From Bacteroides sp. (GTDB lineage Bacteria > Bacteroidota > Bacteroidia > Bacteroidales > Marinifilaceae): 57,358 nucleotides of DNA. Position numbers and translations under genes: made by a program. This document shows, one piece after another, positions 7,445 to 14,755 of this stretch. The notes beneath the pieces were generated by a model. The model did not search any database. It saw only the letters and a program-made list of their open reading frames with translations, and was not told the origin of the DNA. Numbering within the stretch: the stretch's first letter is position 1; every line of letters starts with the position of its first letter. The stretch spans positions 1 through 57,358 of the forward strand of contig JAETOX010000007.1 of NCBI GenBank assembly GCA_021771575.1, in the 5' to 3' direction.

Positions 7445-10321
7445 TTACAATTTTTGAAATTTCCATTCCAGCATTTGTCCCTCATAATCTTCAAAAAACA
7501 GCAAGCGGTAAGAATGATAACCTTTTTCCAGAGCGATTCGTCCGAAAGCGGCAACCGCCCCATGAGAGCCATCGTTATCTACCACCTTCCGTTCGCCGAT
7601 ATAGAGGACACTTCCATCATCCGATTTCGTTTGAAATTCGTACACCCCGTTAGCGGGTACATAAATCCATCCGTCCCAAATATAACCGTAATGATCTTCA
7701 CGCGGAACCCGGCTGATATCGGGAGCTTGCATGTAACCGGAATCCGAGGGCTGAATTTTCTCCATGTCCGCTACACAGGTAAATTTTCCCTCATAATACC
7801 GATATTTTACCCCTTCTTTCCTATTCCCTGTCGTATCGGCAGGAAGATATTCCGCTTTTACAGCCTGTAATGCCAACACTTCACTCGGGGCATAGCCTGT
7901 CTTAAACCCTTTCGCTTTCAAGGTACAGGAACGGTCGATACGGAGTGGAGTTGTATAAAGCGGAGCTTTGCCGTCGGGTTCGCTCCCATCCAGCGTATAC
8001 CGGATTTCCGTCCCTTCGGTGGCACACCCAAGCCGAAAAGTAATTTCATTCTCAAATAAATACAAATCCTCCGAACAATAGGGCACGGACACCTGCGGTC
8101 CACAACTCATTGAATAAGGCAATGTTGTGCCAACCGCCCATTTATGATCGGGCACGTCCGATAATTCGAATGTCAGTTTCCCTCCTTCCATCAACTCGTC
8201 ATATGTCAGGAATACTCGATCGATTTCCCGCTCATTCAGGGAGACCTTTCGAATATATTGGTTTCGATCCGGTCGGTTGGCGGTTACCACCAACTTTTTC
8301 CCATTGGCCAACTTCAGTGTAGCTTTGGGAAACAGGGGAGAAGTCAGTATAAATTCGTTCGATCCGGGACATACCGGATAAAACCCAAGACTGCTCAGGA
8401 TATACCAGGCGGACATCTGCCCGCAATCTTCATTGCCGCAAATGCCTTCCGGATCATTCCGGTACATTTCATTCCGAATCCGGCCGATCATGGCCTGGGT
8501 TTTCCAGGGTTCACCGGCATAGCTATAGAGATAAGCGATATGATGACTAGGTTCGTTTCCCTGGGCATACTGCCCGATCAGCCCCGTCACATCCGACAAT
8601 GTTCCCTCCATTTCCGAAGTCGTAGCAAACAGACTGTCGAGGTCTTGCAGAAAATTTTCGCGTCCACCGTATAATTGGATCATACCGTCGACATCATGAG
8701 GAACGAAAAAGCGATATTGCCAGGCAGTAGCTTCAGTGTACGACCGTCCGATTTCATACGGATGGAAAGGAGTTTCCCAATTCCCGTCAGAACGCTTCCC
8801 CCGGAAAAAACGGCCCGAACCATCAAAAACGTTTATATAATTCCGGGCACGCCGGGCAAAACGTCCGGCGATCTCCTCTTCTCCCAAAGCCTCCGCCATA
8901 CGAGCAATACACCAATCGTCATAGGCAAATTCCAAAAGACAAGAGACGGATTCTTTCCGACTGTCGGCCGGAATATAGCCATCCCGGATGTAATACCGGG
9001 CACCTTTTTTATTTTTCTCCGCCGATCTGACCATTGCCTCCAAAGCCTTGTGGCCGTCAAAATTGCGGATACCTTTCATCCAGGCATCGGCTATCACCGC
9101 CACCGAGTGATAACCGATCATTGTCCCCGTCTCGCCTGCCGACAAGGGCCAGACAGGCAATTCTCCGCTAGCGTCATACATATCCAGCATCGAGTGGATC
9201 ATCTCGCCGACAAAGGCCGTATCCAATAAAGTTGTCAACGGATGCCAGGCACGGAAGGTATCCCAGAAGGAAAAAGTAGAATACCGTTTTTCCCCATGTA
9301 CCGTCTGTCCCACAGACAAGTCATGCCGGCGGTATTCCCCATTGACATCGCTGGCGAGATTCGGAACGATTTTACTATGATATAAAGCAGTATAAAAAAT
9401 CCGGCGTTCTTCGGGCTTTCCTCCTTCCACAACAATGTCCGACAAGGCCTGTTTCCAAACAGCAGCCGCCTTTCTCCTGACCTGTCTGAAATTCAAGCCA
9501 GCCACATCGTGTTCCAGGTTTTGCCGCGCATTTTCAATACTTACCGACGATAAGCCTACTTTCACTTCGATGGTTTCGCCCGCTTCTACCGAAAATTCCG
9601 GGATAGCCTGTAATTTTTCCCCGCTTATCCGATCGCCGCTCCGGCAAATCCTTTCTTCATCAACCAAACATAAAGTATCGAAAGGGTGGGAAAAGCGGGC
9701 GACGAAATAAACGAACTGATTATCCACCCATCCCTGGGTGCAACGCATCCCGCTGATTTCATTTTCAGCCGTTTTCTCCAGGGTGGCTTCTTTAATTTGT
9801 TCATTATCCAGCAAATGGGCGAGATCAATAATCAGCGAAACCGTACCGGCCTTTTCCATCCGGTAGCGGTGAACTCCGGTATAAGGGGTCGCCGTCAGTT
9901 CCACCTGTATGTTTTCGGTCGGCAATACCACTTTGTAATACCCCGGTGCTGCCCATTCCTGACGATGCGAAAACGGTAACGGCCACCTTTCCTCCTCCAC
10001 CCGATCTGGATTTATCCGGCGCATCGTCGGATAAAAAAGGATATCCCCCAGGTCGATACATCCCGTTCCACTCAAATGGGTATGTGAGAATCCCAGTATT
10101 GCGGAATCACTATAATGATATCCGGCACAGGCATCCCAATTTCCCCGGCGGGTATCCGGGCTCAATTGCACACTTCCGAACGGCACAGTTGCACCCGGAT
10201 AAGTATGCCCATGAAACCCCGTCCCGATAAAGGGATCGACTTCCCCAAGCAACCGTTTTTTTTGCACGGCACAGCCCCCGATACATATCCCCAACAGGAG
10301 GTATAAGATCGTTTTATTCAT
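7445..10321 (-). CDS. GH92 exo-alpha-mannosidase lipoprotein with chitobiase-C-like and PA14-like domains (copy 1)
   Basis: Calcium-dependent exo-alpha-mannosidase. The lipobox GGC gives Cys17, followed by AVQKKRL; the lack of acidic residues after the Cys suggests a periplasmic rather than surface location. The GH92 module spans about 28-735 with VDPFIGTGFHGHTYPG, GFSHTHLSGTG, TEATAWQY (E530, which I take as the catalytic acid), GNEPSH (588-593) and GNEDCGQMSAW (629-639, holding the base Asp). Characterised alpha-1,2-specific members, as I recall, have GHEPSH; Asn here argues for another linkage. A chitobiase-C-like sandwich (about 750-820) and a PA14-like domain (about 835-955, KSDDGSVLYIG) follow. 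Copy 2 has the same layout. Confidence 0.94.
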   Translation of the reverse strand: MNKTILYLLLGICIGGCAVQKKRLLGEVDPFIGTGFHGHTYPGATVPFGSVQLSPDTRRGNWDACAGYHYSDSAILGFSHTHLSGTGCIDLGDILFYPTMRRINPDRVEEERWPLPFSHRQEWAAPGYYKVVLPTENIQVELTATPYTGVHRYRMEKAGTVSLIIDLAHLLDNEQIKEATLEKTAENEISGMRCTQGWVDNQFVYFVARFSHPFDTLCLVDEERICRSGDRISGEKLQAIPEFSVEAGETIEVKVGLSSVSIENARQNLEHDVAGLNFRQVRRKAAAVWKQALSDIVVEGGKPEERRIFYTALYHSKIVPNLASDVNGEYRRHDLSVGQTVHGEKRYSTFSFWDTFRAWHPLTTLLDTAFVGEMIHSMLDMYDASGELPVWPLSAGETGTMIGYHSVAVIADAWMKGIRNFDGHKALEAMVRSAEKNKKGARYYIRDGYIPADSRKESVSCLLEFAYDDWCIARMAEALGEEEIAGRFARRARNYINVFDGSGRFFRGKRSDGNWETPFHPYEIGRSYTEATAWQYRFFVPHDVDGMIQLYGGRENFLQDLDSLFATTSEMEGTLSDVTGLIGQYAQGNEPSHHIAYLYSYAGEPWKTQAMIGRIRNEMYRNDPEGICGNEDCGQMSAWYILSSLGFYPVCPGSNEFILTSPLFPKATLKLANGKKLVVTANRPDRNQYIRKVSLNEREIDRVFLTYDELMEGGKLTFELSDVPDHKWAVGTTLPYSMSCGPQVSVPYCSEDLYLFENEITFRLGCATEGTEIRYTLDGSEPDGKAPLYTTPLRIDRSCTLKAKGFKTGYAPSEVLALQAVKAEYLPADTTGNRKEGVKYRYYEGKFTCVADMEKIQPSDSGYMQAPDISRVPREDHYGYIWDGWIYVPANGVYEFQTKSDDGSVLYIGERKVVDNDGSHGAVAAFGRIALEKGYHSYRLLFFEDYEGQMLEWKFQKL

Positions 10322-10369
10322 TTTTTTCTGCTTTATTTTTATTATTCTTTAGCTACCCACTCCCCTGTT

Positions 10370-10684
10370 TCACTCCGACTTTTCGAACCGGATCTTGTTA
10401 TATGCGGTCCTCGAAAAACAAAAATAATAAAATATAGTAGTAAGCTTATATTTTTGACTATTCTTCAATAGTTTCTTTTCCTGATGTACTTTTTCGAGCA
10501 GTTGTTTCATTTTTTCATATTGGTCCTCCGGGATTTCTCCCTCACCGTTCCAACTGAAATAGCTTCGATAATTATCGCTGATAACGGGTGTCAATGAAGC
10601 GGGAATGTCTTTCCCTTTGCCCGGAACAGCATCAGCCCCCAAAGACAGTAAGCAGAAAACTAAACAGAATAAAATATCTTTCAT
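10370..10684 (-). CDS. Small secreted protein, possible remnant of a PI-PLC/GDPD-like phosphodiesterase
   Basis: A 104-residue product from ATG 10684, which gives signal peptide MKDILFCLVFCLLSLGADA and starts 8 bases after the upstream stop; the longer frame from 10714 would overlap that gene. The segment SDNYRSYFSWNGEGEIPEDQ followed by KMKQLLEKVHQEKK resembles, from memory, the C-terminal end of secreted PI-PLC/GDPD-fold phosphodiesterases of Bacteroidetes. In those, this stretch leads into (K/R)(I/L)RFWATPD. Here KIRF occurs only 23 residues later, after an AT-rich insert, and no catalytic N-terminal domain is present. It therefore looks like a signal peptide joined to a decayed C-terminus, or a short unrelated secreted protein. 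Confidence 0.6.
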   Translation of the reverse strand: MKDILFCLVFCLLSLGADAVPGKGKDIPASLTPVISDNYRSYFSWNGEGEIPEDQYEKMKQLLEKVHQEKKLLKNSQKYKLTTIFYYFCFSRTAYNKIRFEKSE

Positions 10685-10692
10685 CGGAAAAA

Positions 10693-11229
10693 TTAATTTA
10701 GTTGCCGCAGGCATACCGTCTCATCAGCAGAAAGTACAAAACTTCCTTCTTTTGTTTGTTTCGCCTTCAACACAGGATTAAGCAAGGAAGTCAACCGACA
10801 ATGTACGATAGTAACCAGAATTTTATTCTTATCCTGTCCTTTATAACGAATTCCCTCATCCAGAATCACTTTCTCCTGCCATATTTTTAGCTCTTGTTTA
10901 TCCATTCTTAGAATCTGTTGATAGAAAGCATAGATTTCATTTTTCTTCTGAGTATTTTCCAATTCTTTTTCATTCTGCTTTATCCCTTCTTCCAAAGTTT
11001 TTATTCTCTCTTTTTTCTCTTTCAGTTCCTGTTCATATTTTGCGCGCAAAATATCGATACTGTCCTGAACGGTCTGTTTCTCTATCCGCACCTCTGTAAA
11101 CTCTATTTCCAATCCCGGTACGCCTGTCTGTTCACGCATATATTCCAGGATTGCTTTTTCACTTTTGGTTGCTGTTTTACAACCTATGAACAAAACAGCT
11201 ATGAATAAAAAATAAATAGTTCTTTTCAT
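10693..11229 (-). CDS. Coiled-coil lipoprotein of unknown function
   Basis: I do not recognise a named family. The 178-residue product has a lipobox (LFIGC at 13-17), then a long charged helix from about 45 to 110, rich in K and E with heptad-like spacing (YEQELKEKKERIKTLEEGI), which should form a coiled coil. It closes with a small mixed domain containing ILVTIVHCRLTSLL and a FVLSADETVCLRQL end with two Cys. It sits between the alkaline phosphatase and the small secreted protein in the GH92 operon, about 90 bases from the former. A structural or complex-assembly role in the periplasm is conceivable, without evidence. Confidence 0.75.
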   Translation of the reverse strand: MKRTIYFLFIAVLFIGCKTATKSEKAILEYMREQTGVPGLEIEFTEVRIEKQTVQDSIDILRAKYEQELKEKKERIKTLEEGIKQNEKELENTQKKNEIYAFYQQILRMDKQELKIWQEKVILDEGIRYKGQDKNKILVTIVHCRLTSLLNPVLKAKQTKEGSFVLSADETVCLRQLN

Positions 11230-11318
11230 ATAATATCATTTCCTTTTTAGTAACCATCTGAACCCTTTCTCCATAGTTATCTTTTTTGGTGTTTTTCAAA
11301 CAGGAGGGTTTCCTATTA

Positions 11319-12449
11319 CTATAATTTCAATAATTCTTTTATTTTCAAAAAAATGTCTGTATTCTCATATATTCCGGTAAATTTTTCCGCACCTGGCCCG
11401 AAAGCATAGACCGGCACCATTACTCCGCTATGATCACCTGTCGAATACTTTCCGACTATTTCTCCGTTTTCCAGCGAACCGCCCACCAAGGTCAATCCTC
11501 CTGTTTCATGATCTGCCGTAACGATGACCAGCGTCTGGCCATCTCTAGCCGCCCATTCGAATACTTTCCCCACTGTCCGGTCAAAATCCAGTATTTCTTC
11601 CATTAAAGGTTTCAATTGGTTGGAATGCCCGTAATCATCGATTTGCGAACTTTCGATCATCAGAAAAAATCCTTTTTTATTTTGAGCTAAAAAATCCAAA
11701 GCCTTTGACGAAATTTCGCTTAAAATTTCTTTTCGTACCCCAGGACGCGGTAAATCGTGTTTATCCCAAACAGCCAGGACTTTCCCTTTTTTTATTGTAT
11801 CCAGTCCGGCCTTATCGGCAGGAATCTGATATCCAGCCCTCTGCATCTCCTCTAGGATGTTCCGTCCATCGGAACGCTCGTCAAAATAACGCTTTCCACC
11901 ACCGAATATGAAATCAACCCCGCAATGTACATAATCGGCAATGATGGCTTCCGCCGCTTCCCGGTCTGTATTATGGGCACAAAAGGCGGCCGGAGTAGCA
12001 TCGTTCAACCGACAGGTTACCACTATTCCCGTGGACTTATTTTTCGCAGTAGCCAAATCGGTCAGTGTTTGCAATGGTTTGCCTTCCGGATCTACTCCAA
12101 CGAAATGGTAGCGTGTTTTATGGCCGGTAGCCAAGGCTGTACCGGCAGCACCGGAATCTGTAATCAGTCGATCATAGCAACAGGTTTTTGCCAATCCTAC
12201 AGCCTGGCAATTCTCCAGGTTGAGTCTCCTTTTATTGACCGCCCAAGCTGAATACATATGTGTCAGACTCATGCCATCACCTATCATCAGTACTACATTT
12301 TTAATTTTCCTGTTTTTAGGAATCTCGATCTGTTTGACAGCACTTTGCTCATCCAAAGAAACTTTGATTTCCCGGTCCCTTCCCTGTGCAGCAACATAAA
12401 AAATGTTACCAAACAAATACCAAACGATCAATAAGCCACTTATTTTCAT
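11319..12449 (-). CDS. Secreted alkaline phosphatase (PhoA superfamily)
   Basis: Zinc/magnesium phosphomonoesterase, exported by the signal peptide ending near YVAAQG. Core motifs are intact: metal site MIGDGM (Asp58), nucleophile in TDSGAAGTALATG (Ser99), SSQIDDYGHSN, VTADHETGG and TGDHSG, supplying the usual Asp/His metal ligands. Length 376 is on the short side for the family, so little accessory structure is present. In this locus it would release phosphate from phosphosugars or phosphoethanolamine-type products made by the mannosidases and phosphodiesterases. It could equally be a general phosphate scavenger, but its place inside the operon favours a glycan-linked role. Confidence 0.93.
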   Translation of the reverse strand: MKISGLLIVWYLFGNIFYVAAQGRDREIKVSLDEQSAVKQIEIPKNRKIKNVVLMIGDGMSLTHMYSAWAVNKRRLNLENCQAVGLAKTCCYDRLITDSGAAGTALATGHKTRYHFVGVDPEGKPLQTLTDLATAKNKSTGIVVTCRLNDATPAAFCAHNTDREAAEAIIADYVHCGVDFIFGGGKRYFDERSDGRNILEEMQRAGYQIPADKAGLDTIKKGKVLAVWDKHDLPRPGVRKEILSEISSKALDFLAQNKKGFFLMIESSQIDDYGHSNQLKPLMEEILDFDRTVGKVFEWAARDGQTLVIVTADHETGGLTLVGGSLENGEIVGKYSTGDHSGVMVPVYAFGPGAEKFTGIYENTDIFLKIKELLKL

Positions 12450-12465
12450 ATATTATTTCAACGAT

Positions 12466-13662
12466 TTATCTCATGGTACAATATTGTTCATATTCAGTCC
12501 TTGCCGCGGAGGCTTCTTTGAGTTCTCCCAGCCGAGCCAGAATCAGCGATCTGTTCAAAGCCAAACGAGCCAGATAAGGCATAGAAGAACAGCGTAATTT
12601 TATCCGATCCACCCAGTCCAGCAATTCTGTTAAAATAATGTGTTCTTCTAAAGAAGAAATCAAGGGCGACAGGGGATATAATAAGGTTGCATCGGGAATT
12701 TTGTAACATTCGTCCCCCAATTTATACCGGCCCCCTTTTTCAAGGATATGCCAGGCATCTCTGCAATCACTCATCAATGCCAGCGCAAAACAAGCATCCG
12801 TAAGTAAAGCTGTCGCCCCCCGGAAATCCATACCCCTCAATAATTGGACGAGCTTCCGATAACGGGTTGTTTTTTCTTTTGGATCCGGAAACATCGTAGC
12901 ATCCGCAATACGCCCCAATTCCAGAATAACCACCCATTGCAAAGCTACCGCGACCTCTTCCTCCCCGAAAAGAGTACTATATTCTTTCCGGGCATTTACC
13001 ACTTTCCGGAAAATATCCGAATAAGGATTGTCGATATGTTTTTTAAACAGTTCCCAATTTTCTTTTTCAGTCCCTTGTTTACGATTCAAACCGGCAAAAT
13101 AAGTTTCGGCCACTTCCCGGTGAAATTCTTCCATCTCCGCCAAACTCAAATCGTTCATCAATTTTTTCACAAATTCCGGGGACCGTTCTCCCCGCCGATA
13201 CCGATTGCAACTTCCAACCAAAGTATTATCACTATTTAAAGCTTCCTTTGCAATCGATAAGATCCGCTGCACATTTCCTCCCCCGGTCACTCGTAAAACA
13301 ACCAATTCGGTTTGCGGGTCTATAAAAAGTAAAGTGGGATAAGCTTCCGGCTTATAAATTTTCGATAACACCACCCCATCTACATCTTTTTCCATATCCA
13401 TTGCGAGGTTAACAAAATACTTATTGTAAAAATCAGCTACCTGATCCTGAGTAAAAATATTCGTAGCCAGATTTTTACAAGGACCACACCAAGATGTATG
13501 ACAATCCAAAAAAATCAACTTATTTTCCTTTTTTGCTTTAGCGACCGCTTTTTTCCAATCTTTGGGCTCGAAGGTAATACTCCGGTTCTGGGATGCTGCC
13601 GGCCATACAACCGCCCAACAAAATATAATCGATAACAAAAGAATTTTTTTCATTTTCCTCAT
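12466..13662 (-). CDS. Periplasmic thioredoxin-domain protein with large helical C-terminal region
   Basis: Signal peptide (hydrophobic residues 6-24, ending PAAS) followed by a thioredoxin fold: FEPKDWKKAVAKAKKENKLI, active site CHTSWCGPC (Cys59/Cys62), and the cis-Pro segment EAYPTLLFID. Residues from about 150 to 398 are helical without a clear domain name and end ARLGELKEASAARTEYEQY. It lies 16 bases before the alkaline phosphatase and 20 bases after the phosphatase gene upstream, so it belongs to the GH92 operon. Such proteins may reduce disulfides of host glycoproteins or mature the secreted enzymes; neither is shown. A second ATG at 13653 is possible. Confidence 0.86.
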   Translation of the reverse strand: MRKMKKILLLSIIFCWAVVWPAASQNRSITFEPKDWKKAVAKAKKENKLIFLDCHTSWCGPCKNLATNIFTQDQVADFYNKYFVNLAMDMEKDVDGVVLSKIYKPEAYPTLLFIDPQTELVVLRVTGGGNVQRILSIAKEALNSDNTLVGSCNRYRRGERSPEFVKKLMNDLSLAEMEEFHREVAETYFAGLNRKQGTEKENWELFKKHIDNPYSDIFRKVVNARKEYSTLFGEEEVAVALQWVVILELGRIADATMFPDPKEKTTRYRKLVQLLRGMDFRGATALLTDACFALALMSDCRDAWHILEKGGRYKLGDECYKIPDATLLYPLSPLISSLEEHIILTELLDWVDRIKLRCSSMPYLARLALNRSLILARLGELKEASAARTEYEQYCTMR

Positions 13663-13682
13663 TCGAATTAATCATTGTTTTT

Positions 13683-14645
13683 TCATTCCTGAATAAAAGA
13701 ATCGGGATAATGACAACGATCTTTGATTTCCCCTCCTTTCAACCGGATATAAGTTTCAAAACCGTCTTTTCCCTCTTCCAGTACAATGACCCGAATGCCC
13801 GGAGCCAGACTCCCGTATGCATTTTTTCCGGCAGAAACACGTCCATACCCTAAAGCGATTCCATAATATTGTCCAATAAAATCGTTTTCATGATCATGCC
13901 CGGCAAAAACCCCCATCACACACCCTGATTCTTTAAACGCAGTAAACAAACCGCTATTTAATCGTGGAGCACAAATATCTTCTTGTTTTTCACCCCGAAT
14001 CTTCTCTTTCAAGGCTTCGTTGTATTCCGGTAAAGGTATATGGAAAAACACGAGTGACGGTAATGACCGGGATTTGCTTTCTTTCCTGAACCAATCGATC
14101 TGGGAAAAATCAATCCATTGATATCCTCCCACTTTCGGCTGTTCGCAATTCGCATGTGAATCCATAAAATATAAGTTGATCACTTCTTGTTGCGAATCCG
14201 CTCCTTTGACAGATAGCACATAATTTCCGACCCCTTTCACGTTTCCTTTTTCCATCAGGCAATTAGGAGCAGCCTTTACCATCGCGAATATCTCTTCCCG
14301 GGTCATGCCCTGTTCATGATCATGATTCCCGAAAACCATCGTCCAGGGAATTCTGCTTTTTTTCATCTGTTGCACTAAACGTTCCCAAGCCTGGCGAGGC
14401 TGATATTCCGTCACCTGATCTCCTGTAAAAACAAGTAGATCCGGATGTTCCGTCCGAATGGCTTCCTCTATCAATTCATAGCACACTTCCGACATACCTC
14501 GTTTTAAGCTGATGTGCATGTCCGTTAGCTGAACAATTTTAAACCGGCCGTCTGAATTAAATTTCAATTCTTTCTGAGCACATGCCACACCTATAGGGAA
14601 AAGCAATAGTCCCACGATGCACCATATACCGAATCTGCTGTTCAT
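13683..14645 (-). CDS. Secreted calcineurin-like metallophosphoesterase
   Basis: Dinuclear-metal phosphoesterase of the purple-acid-phosphatase/Dcr2-like branch, 320 residues, exported by a signal peptide ending near ACAQ. All five blocks of the fold are visible: QLTDMHIS (Asp42, His44), FTGDQV (Asp76), GNHDHE (106-110), FFHIPLPEY (His202) and AGHDHENDF (249-252). It follows GH92 copy 2 by 110 bases and precedes the thioredoxin gene. In this context it is the second of at least three phosphoesterases and would act on phosphomonoesters or diesters of a mannose-rich glycan. Family members vary widely in substrate, so only the chemistry is secure. Confidence 0.9.
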   Translation of the reverse strand: MNSRFGIWCIVGLLLFPIGVACAQKELKFNSDGRFKIVQLTDMHISLKRGMSEVCYELIEEAIRTEHPDLLVFTGDQVTEYQPRQAWERLVQQMKKSRIPWTMVFGNHDHEQGMTREEIFAMVKAAPNCLMEKGNVKGVGNYVLSVKGADSQQEVINLYFMDSHANCEQPKVGGYQWIDFSQIDWFRKESKSRSLPSLVFFHIPLPEYNEALKEKIRGEKQEDICAPRLNSGLFTAFKESGCVMGVFAGHDHENDFIGQYYGIALGYGRVSAGKNAYGSLAPGIRVIVLEEGKDGFETYIRLKGGEIKDRCHYPDSFIQE

Positions 14646-14755
14646 TTCTCTCTATATTTTGTATCTACAATCGGTCATTTACGTTCATCTTCAGGGAAAG
14701 GACGAGGAAATACTCCCCATCCGTTTTCCCTTCCGATTTTCAATATTTCCCTGGC

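Noticed and set aside
9435-10230. Several 90-100-codon plus-strand frames inside GH92 copy 1
   Set aside because: They are antisense shadows of a well-supported gene, rich in Pro and Arg, without motifs.
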